NCBI GenBank assembly: GCA_033980235.1 | Contig: CM067072.1 | Location: 32,401,759 to 32,465,758 of the forward strand | Source: Diadema setosum | Taxonomy: Eukaryota; Echinodermata; Echinoidea; Diadematoida; Diadematidae | Reading direction: 5' to 3' | DNA: 64,000 bases | In this document: piece after piece, positions 21,940 to 31,420 of the stretch | How positions within the stretch are numbered: position 1 is the stretch's first letter | Layout: each line of letters begins with the position of its first letter | The notes under the pieces: model-generated | What the model was told of the DNA's origin: nothing | The model's database searches: none | Seen by the model: only the letters and a program-made list of their open reading frames with translations | Position numbers and translations under genes: made by a program

Positions 21940-21977
21940 CATTTTCTTTGCTCACTTTTCCACTAAAAATTAAAACT

Positions 21978-22870
21978 GTCACTGAAAGTGATAAATACCC
22001 CCACCCAAAGCGGAAATAAATGAACCCAAACCAGCAACCATCTTATTATATTCTTACTGATAACAAAATTATTAACGTAACAATATATCACTCAACATTA
22101 AATAAGAATACACTGCTCACTGACATTCATACATACAGCAGTATATCATACCTCTTGTCGAATGCCCAAAATCTGAGAAAAATAAATATATCGGTAATTT
22201 CTGTGTTTGTTCTAATAATTCTATACAGCTATGATATCATGGATCATATCATATCCCAAATCTCAAATCAAATACCGGTACTAAAAAACTAAAAAAAAAA
22301 AAAAAAAAAAAAAACCAGAAGGCAGTATTATTCTATAACTTTCATTCAAAAAAAATGATGTTGTTAACATGGCAACACACTTTTCAACTATAACATAACA
22401 ACAATCTTAAATATCTAAATCATATAATAATCACATATGCCAAATTTCAAACCAAATACTCAAGACTCATATGATGAGTTAACAAAATCCATATTTTTTA
22501 ATATAATTTTCCATTCAAAATATACTGTTACCATGGCAACACATTGTACAACAGTTAACCAGAAAGCCTATCTCATCCATAGGCAATTTGAATGACCTTC
22601 AAAACAGAGATAAAAAAAAGAAAAGAAAAGAAGAGAAAAGAAAAACAAAACCTGTCACCACCCCACATACTCTCCGACAAATACAAAAGGTGGGTATGCA
22701 TTCCTACACACTTGTACATACCATAGGAATCACATGTGTGTATAACTTCAAGTCTAGCGCTCAAAAAATATGTGAGCTCAGAGAAAAAAAAAAATCATTT
22801 TTTGCATGATCTTCAAATAAAAAAGCATACCATTACCAAAACAATATTGCTTGTGAAAAAAAAAAAAAAA
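21978..22870. other. AT-rich intergenic DNA with diverged internal repeats
   Basis: No gene. Bases 22,240-22,380 and 22,435-22,560 share CATAT(C/G)CCAAAT, TTCAAA or CTCAAA, CAAATAC, TTCATTCAAAA or CCATTCAAAA, and GTTNNCATGGCAACACA. A-runs occupy 22,291-22,314 and 22,857-22,872; the purine-rich ORFs near 22,588 are chance. Confidence 0.45.
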
Positions 22871-22879
22871 AACATATGT

Positions 22880-23540
22880 GGCCCTGCACCTCAAAACAAA
22901 AAGTCGCCAGACACGAATTTTTAGTTAAGACCATATTCTAAAAGAGCAGACTTTAAGCTTTAAAATGATGTACAACTCAAATCAAATGGACTCTCCTAAC
23001 CTATCTAAATATTGGAAAGAAAGCACAAACTCAGGAAAAGTGTGAACTGAGAAACGAGGCTCTGAAGTATACAGTGTCTACTCACGCACTTAATCTTTAC
23101 CAAACCGTGCTGGCTGTACGATGAATGGGACAAAAAAAGAGGAATTAAATCACCAGAGTAACAACAATGAAAGGATTATTAGATTAAACTGGAATCAAGC
23201 ATGCCTCATTAACGCATTCTGTCCATAAATAATGCCAACTCTCAAAGCAGTAGCCCTATCCTTTCAAAAGTTATTAGAGTTGAAAGTGAAGAGTGTGGAC
23301 AAGGTTTTTCAGAAATGAAAAAGGGATTCTAAAGACACACCTAATCACACTATTCTGCCAAAAATGTTCGAGATAAACTGCTAAAAAACACACTTTCCTG
23401 CCCGTTTTATGATACCAAATTTTAGCATAATGTAAAAGAAGACCCGCTCTTTCAGAAAATATGAAAAAGTCAATTTCGGCAAGGTTGACCCATTTCACTT
23501 ATTTTCAGTCCTCACGCAAAATCAGTGTGTGCGACTTTAT
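22880..23540 (-). repeat. Copy of dispersed repeat R1 (minus), uninterrupted
   Basis: The complement matches 43.68-44.98 kb. It reads AAATGGGTCAA, a TTCGGCAAGG-like stretch, TTTCTGAAAGAGC, GGTATCATAAAACG, GGTGTGTCTTTAGAATCCCTTTTTCATTTCT, CACTCTTCACTTTCAACTC and ends in GTCTGGCGACTTTTTGTTTTG. An internal 74-aa ORF is weakly conserved with 43,694-43,810 (FSERA, WYHKT). This copy has no insertion, so it shows the state before the 43.8-kb element inserted in the other copy. Confidence 0.7.
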
Positions 23541-23616
23541 GTTCGGTTTGAGGTGCACGGTCACAATACCAAATTATCAAATGTAATCATGATATGATAA
23601 TCACCAACACAGCATC

Positions 23617-24485
23617 TTAATATTGCCGACTTTTCAGAAACTGAGTACAAAATGTTTGCTTTGTTTGAGCATTTCTCACTTCACTAGGAAAACTATTCCA
23701 AAGTATTGCACCATCAAAAGAAAATGCCTTTCTGCCACTTTCAGTTTTTACTTTGGGTACAACTAAACCTCTACTTTGAGCATTTCTCATACTGTATCGA
23801 TGTACACTCATGGCAGCTGAAAACATACTCTGCAGATATACAGGGGCAGAATCATTCAGAATGTCAAACATAAGTTTTCCTTTCTGAAATTTCCATCTCT
23901 TCTCCATATCTATCCATTTTAGACGTGTGAACATTTCATTCGTTGGGGTGCGAGTGTTTGTCTGCAAGACTATTCTTGCTGTCTGTTTGTGTTGCTTGAT
24001 AAGAATATCCTTTATTCTTTGACTTGAGTTTGTCCACACACTTGAGCAGTAATCATAGTATAATATCAGAGCATTTGCTAGTGGCTTAGCGCTCTCTACA
24101 GTCAAATACTTTCTTACTCTACGGAGCAAAGCTAGCCTGGAAGCAATTTTGGCAGATACCTGGGCAACATGTTCATTCCAGGTCAAGTGTTGATCCAACC
24201 AAACACCAAGATATTTGACCGTCTTCACATGTTCTATCGACTCACTTTCAATCTGAATATCAATGTCTTCCCTGATACCATTTACTCTCTGTCTGCCGAC
24301 TAACAAAAACTTTGTTTTTTCAGTGTTGAGTGTTAAACGATTTGAGTTCAACCACGTCTCTACTCGCCTAAGATCATCATTCAATACAGTCTCTAATTCT
24401 TTGGGACTCGAAGCACTATACTATAATGGCAGTGTCATCTGCATACAGAACGATTTTGCTGTGTTTTACAACTGAGGGTAGGTCG
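23617..24485 (-). pseudogene. LINE D RT C-terminal part
   Basis: The segment reads VLYADDTAIIV (catalytic box intact, near 24,440), then a one-base frame change, then NSNRLTLNTEKTKFLLVGRQ, TVKYLGVWLDQHLTWNEHV, YYDYCSSVWTN, and a C-terminal FDGAILWNSFPSEVRNA block ending at 23,617. These are the palm end, thumb and C-terminal motifs of Jockey/CR1-type RTs. Confidence 0.88.
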
Positions 24486-24489
24486 TTAA

Positions 24490-25047
24490 AGGGAAGGTAA
24501 ACCCAAAGAGCAATGTGGATTGAGTGAAAGCAACAACATTAGCAAAGCACATCAGTAAGAGTTTGAGGAAAATCGGACAATCGATGCAAAAGTTATGAAT
24601 TTTTAAAGTCTTGGTGTTTGAACCGCTGGATGAGGAGACTACTAGAGGTTATGACGTATGAGTGGACAGCAATATAAAGAAAATATAAAGGAAAATCAAC
24701 AAAAATTCACTTTTCTAGCATCATGAAAAGGCACTTGCCTAACCGCTTTCAGAAAGCAGGGGGAATAATTGCTACCCTTAACATATGTCAGCATCAAGTT
24801 GATGGAATTTGTGGTTTTCATGAAAAATGAATTTTTGTGAAAATTTCTTTATATAGCCTTTATATTGTTGTCCTCTCATACGTCATAACCTCTAGTAGTC
24901 TCCTCATCCAGCAGTTCCAACACCAAAACTTTAAAAATTCATAACTTTTGCATCGATTGTCCGATTTTCTTCAAACTTTCACTGATGTGTTCTACTGATG
25001 TTGCTGCTTTCATTCAATCCACATTGCTCTTTGGGTTTATCTTCCCT
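24490..25047. mobile_element. Palindromic MITE flanked by TTAA (piggyBac-like target)
   Basis: A 558-bp foldback element. The left arm (24,490 to about 24,745) begins AGGGAAGGTAAACCC; the right arm (about 24,820-25,047) is its complement, with small differences. TTAA lies directly outside both ends (24,486-24,489 and 25,048-25,051). Removing the element and one TTAA rejoins the RT frame at GPLLFTLFVNDLPS, so the target was a single TTAA within a Val-Asn codon pair. TTAA target duplication is the known signature of piggyBac-type transposition. No transposase inside. A diverged arm of the same family is at 40,640-40,890. Confidence 0.92.
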
Positions 25048-25051
25048 TTAA

Positions 25052-25974
25052 CAAAAAGCGTGAAGAGCAGGGGTCCTAAAATAGAACCCTGCGGTACTCC
25101 TGATTTGAGAGCCAGTGTATCAGATTTTTTCCCTTGGATCGTCCACGGTTGTACTTTGTTTCCGACCTATCAAATATGATTTGAACCATGGTAGTGCGTT
25201 ATCACCTATACCATATGTACGTAGTTTATGTAATAACAGGCTATGATCCACGGAGTCGAAAGCTTTCCTTATGTCGAGGAATACTAAACCTGTCAATTTC
25301 CCGCCGTCCATATTCCTGAATACATAATCACTGACATAAATTAAAACTGTATTTGCTGAGTACCCTTTCCTAAAACCTGATTGCTGTGCTGTTAACAGGT
25401 CGAGGTCAGCCAGATAATCATGCAACTGAGTGTGAACAGCTTTCTCCAGCACCTTCATTATTGTTGGAATAATTGAAATAGGATGATAGTTATTTACAAG
25501 GTCCTTATCCCCTCCTTTGTGTATGGGGGTGACGGTGGCTAATGTCCATTCTTGGGGAATTACCCCAGATTCAAGGGAACGATTAAAAAGGTCAGTAAGC
25601 GGTTTGCTAACAAGAGGTGCAGCCAGTTTGAGAAGGCGGGCACTGATACCGTCCAGTCCGGTTGACTTGTCAATCCGAATTGATTGCAACTCCTTCATAA
25701 CAAAATTCTCATCTACATTCACAAAAGCGTAGGTACCTGGAGTGACTGAGTGATAATTATCCCCAGGCGCAACTCTGGTTTCTTTAGAAGAGAGTTTAGC
25801 TACCAGTTCACTACCGATTGACACAAAAAACTGATTAAATGTATCAGCCAGTTTCAATGGATCTGTCTCGCAGCAACCATTTCGACTTATACCGGACGGT
25901 ACACTGTACGTTGAAGTAGGAGAAAGACTCTTTAACATTTTCCACAATTGGGTAGGATTATTTTTGTTTGACAC
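25052..25974 (-). pseudogene. LINE D RT N-terminal and palm part
   Basis: The segment reads LDGISARLLKLA, WTLATVTPIHKGGDKD, NYHPISIIPTIMKVLEKAV, QSGFRKGYSANTVLIYVSDY, FLDIRKAFDSVDHSLLLHKL, ALPWFKSYLIGRKQ, then GVPQGSILGPLLF close to the MITE junction. The order and motifs are those of an intact palm domain; one frame break lies near 25,125. Confidence 0.9.
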
Positions 25975-26680
25975 AATTTGATGTTGGCAAAATCCTTTTT
26001 TTAAGTGTGGTCCTCAAATTATTCACATGATTTTGACAACTTCTGAAATGTCTCCGTGCTAAAGAGTCGTTTGTTCGCTCAGCCCTTGCACGAAGATAAT
26101 CTCTTTCACGTGACAAATTAATGAACTCAGGGGTAACCCACGGTGTCTTTAACCCTCTTACTCTTAACGAAATGAAAGGAGCATGGGTATCACAGATCTC
26201 AGTAAAAGTGTTTCTAAATACTTTCCATCCTTCTTCCAAATCTCCCTGTTTAACAACCGTATCCATACGGGCATCTAAGAGTGCTTTGCAAAAAGCATCT
26301 ACATTCAAACGCTTGAAAACCCGTGTATGCACAATCATGGGAGGTAATTTTGGCCTATAATGCTTACATACCACATATATGAGCTTGTTGTCACTCAACC
26401 CGTGCGTTACAACATTCTTTTCACATACATTTGCTGGTCGGTTAGTTAAAACAAGATCGATAAGTGTCGAAGAGTTCTCAGTTACTCTAGTTGCTTGTTC
26501 AATCACCTGATACAAATTATATTGATTACATAACTGTCCAACTATCCGAGATTCTCTCTTCGTGAACATATCATAATTGAAATCATCAAGTATATAGCAC
26601 TCGAGACCGGTATGCGTGGCCTGGGCTATGCTATCAACCATACATTCATGATATCGTACGTGTCTGATTTAGGAGGACGA
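25958..26680 (-). pseudogene. LINE D partial endonuclease and linker
   Basis: Begins inside the endonuclease at YRPPKSD, then DDFNYDMF (GDFN expected), STLIDLVLTNRP, and HGLSDNKLIY where SDH is expected (His lost). A linker follows (LKTPWVTPEFINLSRERDYL). Roughly the first 100 endonuclease residues are missing, which fits 5' truncation at insertion. Confidence 0.85.
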
Positions 26681-26689
26681 TAAATGGGT

Positions 26690-27042
26690 CAAAGGCAATT
26701 TCCGGTGAAATCGCCGTGAGATCTGAAAGATGTCGCTCATTGGGTGCTGAAGAGATATCATAAGCAATGAAATCGCGCAAACTCGCGACGATCTGGTCAC
26801 TGCTGTTGGGATCCCGAGGACGCTGTCAACTCGCGTAGGCGCAGGCGCAGGTCGCGTAGTGCATACAACGCCTCAAAAAGCTTTTTACCAACACTTCAGG
26901 AGATGACAAAGGAGTCGGTCTTTTGAGATACTTTTTTCATTTGATCGCATTCGTGCGTTTACATTGAATACGAGTGGTTTCATGGAGTGATGACATTTTG
27001 CTTGGCAGCTTATTATCTTGACTGGTTGAACAAAAGAAAAGA
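26690..27042 (+). promoter_or_regulatory. Candidate promoter and 5' UTR of the Tie-like gene
   Basis: A CpG-rich stretch (26,690-26,870) follows directly after the LINE D break and precedes the signal-peptide ATG by about 200-350 bp. It contains CGTAGGCGCAGGCGCAGG (26,835-26,853), close to the NRF-1 type GCGCAGGCGC palindrome, and several TCGCG motifs. No TATA box is evident. Upstream stops in the 27,043 frame are compatible with this ATG being the first. The transcription start itself cannot be read from sequence. Confidence 0.4.
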
Positions 27043-27112
27043 ATGAAGCTACCATTCCCTTATCTCGTGTTTCGATGCGCAGTCATTTTCAGCCTCAACA
27101 TGAATGTTCTTG
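27043..27112 (+). CDS. tie1/2-like: Tie-like receptor exon 1: signal peptide
   Basis: The ORF from ATG 27,043 encodes MKLPFPYLVFRCAVIFSLNM and four more residues, then a consensus donor G/GTAAGT at 27,113. A Lys after Met, a hydrophobic core and a small-residue end (VLG) make a plausible cleaved signal peptide directing the receptor to the secretory pathway. The donor is phase 1 and matches exon 2. It is the only signal-like ORF close upstream of the first Ig exon; RNA evidence is absent, so the assignment is an inference. Confidence 0.7.
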
Positions 27113-28004
27113 GTAAGTTTTGTCACGATATTTAATCTCGGAAAATGTCAGGGGAATAGCAGTAAAAGCTCCTTATTGATTTTTTTTTTTGTTGTTGTAA
27201 TTATTATTATTCATCTGGTTTAGAAAGCCACAGATAAAAAAGAAACACTTTAACATTAACAAAACAAATGGACCAAACGGTTAGAAAATGATATTCTGCA
27301 AAAAAAAAGGGAACAAATATAATTATACGTATCAATACTTTTTTTTTTCCGAGGAGAACTAAGTCAGCCCTTTTTAATGTATTTTTCGCTGACATATTTC
27401 TTCATATTAAACTGATTAACATGAAACCATATCTTAAGTGATTATTTTTGAACACCATAATTTTTGGAGTTGGCTTCGTTGAATTGAGAGAAAACAATCG
27501 AACAGGCTGGTAAACTGTTTTGTCAATACTGGCCACAAAACTGAGATCATGGAATGTTTTACATTTATTTCCTTCACGTTTTCACAAACTACTGAAATTG
27601 GTTGCAACCAAATCAATGTGTAAATTACTCGAGTTGATAAAATCAACCCACAACTTTCTATCAATCTGTTCGTAAAATGGCATGATGCCATGAATCTGGC
27701 TGATGATTTAAAAATGCTGCTGATTCTCCGTAAAACGTTAAATTCGAGATCATTGTAGCGCAAAAAGGAAGTCCTTAACGATGAGTCATTGCATAAGCCG
27801 TATCATGTACATGTATAGAAAAAAAAAATCTGCATTTTTTTCTTGATCCCTCTTGCTCGCAAAAAAAAAGAAGAAATTATCAAGGCTTTGTGCTTCGCCC
27901 ATTTTCTTTTTTTTTATCATTCCCGACTTCAAAACGTGAAACATGATAGCGCACCACAGTCGATGCGTTTTCATGTGTTTTTTTTTGTTTGTTTTTTTTA
28001 GTGC

Positions 28005-29168
28005 TGTTCGTTATTCCGAAGGTTCGTTATTCCGAAGGTTCGTGAATCTGAAACACACAAATTCCCTATTCCTAGCGGTCCGTTAATCCGAAAATGAAAA
28101 AGGGTTCGTTAATCCGAACATTTGTGGCGTTATTCCGAAGGTTCGTTAATCCGAAAATGAAATAGGGTTCGTTTTTCCGATGGTTCGTTAATCCGAAGTG
28201 ATCAGACTGGTGATATAGCTTCCTAAATTCTGGAACTCCCTTCCCATGGATATAAAAAATGCACCTTCACTGAATTATTTTAAAAAGAGATTGAAAATGT
28301 TTCTTTTGAAGTTTTATAATGTAACCGAATGAATCTAATTTTGTAATGTATTTCGTAAGCACGACATTGTCTTCTCTTCTTTCACTATAGGCAGCGTTGT
28401 CTTGAGGCATAGATGTTTACTGCGTGCTAGTATTCCATACGTGCTCGTCCCCACAGTTACAATCTCTTCTGCTGGAAATTAGCTCGACAATGTATCACTT
28501 TCGAAGACGCTTGGCTAATTGTCTCTGTGGGCTTTCGCCCTTGGTGATTGCATCAAAATTATTTAGGCTTTTCTTTCTCTCCCTCTCTCTTTCTCTCTCC
28601 CTCTTTTCCCTGTTTTTTGTTCCCTCTTTTCACACTTTTGTTTTTTTCTCTATTCCCGACTTTCCCAGTTTCCCGCACTCTTTGGAGTTGTAAGCTTTCC
28701 CCCTTCCCCTTATTTCCCCCTTTCCCTCAGAGGTACCCACATGATACAAGCCTTGTCTTTTGAGTGGGTACTTCCACTTTTTTTTTTTCTCGCAGACTGT
28801 ATAAAGAATGTATGTATCTTTTTTGTACTGATTATGTAGACATGAACATGTTGTTAATCCTGTCTGGTTATGTATATTTTGTTACTCCCATGTCAAACTC
28901 ATAATATTGTTTCTTGTGCATTCTGTTGGAAAGAAAAAGTGAAAATAAAGTTTGAATTGAATTGAGCTGAATTGAAATAGGGTCCGTAACGAACCTTCGA
29001 AACAACGAGCTTTGCTTTATTTCCGGATTAACGAACCTTCAGAATAACGAACCATAATTTCATTTTCGGATTACCTTCGGAATAACAAACCTCATCACAT
29101 TTTCGGATTACGGTACCTTCGGAATAACGAATCTACCGAATAACGAAACTTCGGAATAACGAGCTGTA
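28005..29168. mobile_element. Foldback element with GGTTCGTTATTCCGAA sub-repeat arms
   Basis: The left arm (28,005-28,200) is made of repeated GGTTCGTTATTCCGAA and GGTTCGTTAATCCGAAAATGAAA. The right arm (28,980-29,168) is built of their complements (TTCGGAATAACGAACC, TTTCATTTTCGGATTA). The arms enclose 780 bp that is a LINE tail. This is a foldback structure with degenerate tandem sub-repeats rather than one unique terminal repeat. No transposase is present. Confidence 0.85.
28205..28978 (+). mobile_element. LINE 3' tail enclosed in the foldback arms
   Basis: Bases 28,230-28,330 read the C-terminus of a LINE RT (WNSLPMDIKNAPSLNYFKKR, ending NVTE-stop), followed by a pyrimidine-rich 3' UTR (28,570-28,790) and a tail AATAAAGTTTGAATTGAATT at about 28,944. 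The tail type matches LINEs B and C. Whether the LINE inserted between pre-existing arms or was captured is not decided by the sequence. Confidence 0.8.
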
Positions 29169-29562
29169 ACTTTTTTTTTTTTTTTAAGAGTCTTTGGTCT
29201 TTATGAATATTGTCCCACTTTTTTTTTTCTTGTTATCCGCTTCGTTTTTAAGATTTCGATAATTGCCCCGTACATAAATAATCTAGGTACAGTGTACCAT
29301 TGACGTGTTACGTTACGCATTCACAGAAACGTTGGAAATACTTTTCTATTTTATTGCTATTGACATTTACATTCATATAACATTTAAACAAGCGTTTTAG
29401 CACTTTGGTGTTTTCTGTAGTGACACCTTTCCGTTAAAACGGTGATATCAACATTTTTTTTTTCCTGTGGTATTGATTATTACTCTGAGACTCTGCCAAA
29501 AAATATTTTAAAGCTGATGCGGTGCAAGAGACCCATTGAATTACATCTGTTTCATTGGGCAG

Positions 29563-29910
29563 GCAATATACTGGACATGACGTGTGTTAATTTCAACCCA
29601 ACCTATGACCCCAGCCAACCAGCAACATTTGCCGCTATTCTGAGCGGTGCTGATTCGACAAGTACATTGACCTTTCAGAGGTCAATAGACTTGACCACGG
29701 GGTCAGATGTGACAAGCTGGTGTTCTTACGATGATGATGTCTCCTCATGTCAGTTACCGTCGGGTTCAAATATCGAAAGCTATCTCACGTCTTCGGCAAA
29801 GGTCACCTTACCTGTTGATTCCAGTGGAGACACCTTCGGGGCTTACTCATGTCGGGCTGAACGGTACAACTGGACAACAACCGCTACGACTCTGTTCATT
29901 CGTTCAGACG
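29563..29910 (+). CDS. tie1/2-like: Tie-like receptor exon 2: first Ig-like domain
   Basis: A 348-bp phase 1-1 exon, 116 residues, from acceptor GGGCAG/GC to donor G/GTAAAA. It begins NILDMTCVNFNPTYDP and ends in an Ig F/G-strand pattern, DTFGAYSCRAERYNW then TTTLFIRSD. Cysteines at MTC, SWC, SSC and YSC allow one Ig disulfide plus a second pair. NWT is a potential N-glycosylation site. In Tie receptors the N-terminal Ig domains bind angiopoietin-type ligands; whether this one does is unknown. The exon follows the signal exon in matching phase. Confidence 0.85.
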
Positions 29911-30410
29911 GTAAAATACTATTTCTCGTGGCACATGTTTGTTTGTTGTTTTGTTTTGTCTTGTATGTATTGATTTTTTATTGACGTCATCTGCTCTCTC
30001 GGGGATTCGCTTGCCACTACAATTATCATATAATTGTATAGTTTGTTCCCTTTGCACAGTCAGAAACGTCCGGTGTAGTCTAGCAAACCTCCTCATGTCA
30101 TGTCTGTATATGAATGTTTTTCCACAAAAGAAGAATAAAACCAGTAATTAAAAGTATTAAAATAAAGTGGATATAAAAACTCTAATTTTGTTGCAATAAT
30201 TTTCGCTTATCATAAATGTATCACGTACAGTATAATGTATATCTAACGCGATGTTTATCTATTCATGTCATGTCTGAGCACATTGGATGTGAATGTTTGC
30301 CCATAGAAGAGCAACCTGCATTTTTAATTCTACCAGGTAATATATATATATATATATATATATTGAAACAAGGAAGGAAAAACTGACAAGAAACAATTGT
30401 AATAATAAAT

Positions 30411-30680
30411 AGCGAAAACTTTGAGCAAAGAAAATGAGTTTTCATCGGGATTCGAACCCGAGACCTCCGGATTACTAGACCGGTGCTCTACCGACTGAGC
30501 TATTGAAAGCCCTAGATCGATGTTCGTCCCAAACCCTTAACTCTCTTTGCTCGTGTGGTCAGAAGCTATCGTGTGTGTATGTGTGCCACACACACACACA
30601 TTAACCTGACATAAACCCAAATGATGCAAATCAACTTTGAGGGATCGCCGAAGCGATGCAGCTTTTTGTAATATATTTTG
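30411..30680 (-). repeat. Single dispersed copy of the tRNA-bearing 326-bp unit
   Basis: Minus-strand order equals the array unit: AAAAAGCTGCATCGCTTCGG, GGGTTTATGTCAGGTT, a GTGTGTG block, AGCTTCTGACCAC, TAAGGGTTT, GGGACGAACA, then tRNA-like sequence and CATTTTCTTTGCTC. The body has a short deletion relative to the array. It lies in intron 2, so the family is dispersed beyond the array. Confidence 0.85.
30437..30509 (-). tRNA. tRNA-like pseudogene, anticodon position reads AGT
   Basis: Same cloverleaf as the array tRNAs, with boxes A and B intact, but the anticodon loop is CTAGTAA (AGT, Thr-type) instead of CTAGCAA, and the acceptor stem pairs even less well (CTTTCAA against TGAAAAC). A TTTTC tract follows. 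Most likely a pseudogene. Confidence 0.4.
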
Positions 30681-30690
30681 AAACAAGGAA

Positions 30691-30747
30691 GGTCTCGGGT
30701 TCGAATCCCGATGAAAACCCATTTTCTTTGCTCAAAGTTTTCGCTAT
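30691..30747 (+). repeat. Inverted partial copy of the tRNA 3' half and tail
   Basis: Bases 30,691-30,747 (GGTCTCGGGTTCGAATCCCG, then ATGAAAACCCATTTTCTTTGC and AAAGTTTTCGCTAT) are the complement of 30,411-30,466 with one or two differences, so the intronic copy is flanked by a 57-bp inverted duplicate of its own 3' end. GAAACAAGGAAGG occurs beside each arm (30,364 and 30,679). Confidence 0.85.
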
Positions 30748-30765
30748 ATATATATATATATAATT

Positions 30766-30770
30766 ATTAC

Positions 30771-30822
<52 letters not shown>

Positions 30823-30840
30823 ATTATTATTATTATTAAT
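30766..30840. repeat. (ATT)n microsatellite
   Basis: About 25 ATT/TTA units with minor interruptions. Simple repeat. Confidence 0.95.
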
Positions 30841-31165
30841 ATTATCGTTTGGCTACATGTTTGCTGATACATGTGATGCAAACTTTCATAGCTGGGATGT
30901 AGAGCAGCAGTTACAGTCCAATCGCAGTCCTGAAGGACAGCACAATTCCATGAGATTCTACAAAGTAACGCCTAGTTCATATCCTGACTTATTGTGGATT
31001 ATGAAAAACAGACATCCATAATAGTGCAATAATTATCATTTTTGGTAATTTTCTGTTGATTCCAAACTAAAATGTATAATTAATCATGGAAGAAGAATGG
31101 ATTTAGTTTGCATCAACTGTGTATGGTGTATTTGATTGCTGTCATATTTGTCATTTATGTTGCAG

Positions 31166-31420
31166 CCCATTTCACACCGCATAAATTGACGGTAACTGCC
31201 AGTATTGACGAAAACGTACGCCTCGTCATGAATGCTGGAATGGGAAATGGTGCAGGCTCACTAGTCTGGATGCTCAACGGTCAGACAGACCTTTCCGCTT
31301 CCGTGTCATCTGACGAACTGTACATCAGCAGGGCAAACGCATCCATTGCTGGAATACATCACTACTACTACAGCAGCGACAACCTGGAACGAGGTGGAAT
31401 AATTAGGCTCATAGTTCGAG
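31166..31420 (+). CDS. tie1/2-like: Tie-like receptor exon 3: second Ig-like domain, no disulfide
   Basis: 255 bp, phase 1-1, 85 residues, acceptor TTGCAG/CC and donor G/GTAAAT. Ig strands are recognisable: HKLTVTASIDENVRLVM, SLVWMLNG (the W of strand C), and a terminal IIRLIVRG. The cysteines expected in strands B and F are absent: B reads RLVMN and F reads HHYYYSSD. NAS is a possible glycosylation site. Exon 8 is the best internal match (DLVWRLNG, ILRLTVRG). Confidence 0.88.

Larger units (their letters stand above)
20628..21977 (+). repeat. Array of four 326-bp tRNA-bearing units with 13-bp flanking repeats
   Basis: Four near-identical units (starting about 20,654, 20,980, 21,306 and 21,632) run head to tail. 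Each has a 225-bp body (AAAAAGCTGCAT, TTCGGTGATCCCTCGC, TGTGTGCGTGTGTGTCACACAC), a tRNA-like sequence, a TTTTC tract and the end block TTTGCTCACTTTTCCACT. Differences between units are few. The array is bounded by AAAAATTAAAACT at 20,628-20,640 and 21,965-21,977, which looks like a target-site duplication. Units with the same order, diverged, occur singly at 30.41-30.68 kb (minus) and as a fragment at 32.44 kb. Confidence 0.92.
23600..26680 (-). mobile_element. LINE D: 5'-truncated minus-strand LINE carrying a MITE
   Basis: Minus-strand order is partial endonuclease (26,680-25,958), RT first part (25,974-25,052), an inserted palindromic MITE (24,490-25,047), RT second part (24,485-23,617), and a short 3' region. 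The 5' break falls at about 26,680, just upstream of YRPPKSD. One frameshift lies beside the YADD box near 24,420 and another near 25,965. It sits immediately upstream of the receptor gene, in the opposite orientation. Confidence 0.9.
27113..29562 (+). other. Intron 1 (2.45 kb) with a foldback repeat
   Basis: Runs from GTAAGT to the acceptor GGGCAG. Bases 27,190-27,990 are AT-rich with several A/T runs and no gene; the minus ORFs there (27,207-27,974) are chance frames. Bases 28,005-29,170 are the foldback element listed separately. Bases 29,170-29,560 are AT-rich, with a T-run at 29,452-29,463. Confidence 0.65.
29911..31165 (+). other. Intron 2 (1.26 kb) with tRNA-like repeat and microsatellites
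   Basis: From GTAAAA to the acceptor TGTTGCAG. Contains a TA repeat (30,341-30,362), a diverged minus-strand copy of the tRNA-bearing unit (30,411-30,680) with an inverted partial copy beside it, another TA repeat (30,748-30,762) and an ATT repeat (30,766-30,840). Nothing else is recognised. Confidence 0.75.

Noticed and set aside
31108..31165. In-frame ATG upstream of exon 3 as an alternative start (MHQLCMVYLIAVIFVIYVAA)
   Set aside because: The hydrophobic stretch looks like a signal peptide but it overlaps the polypyrimidine tract and acceptor of exon 3 (TTTATGTTGCAG), and exon 3 joins exon 2 in phase. Read-through use cannot be excluded without RNA.
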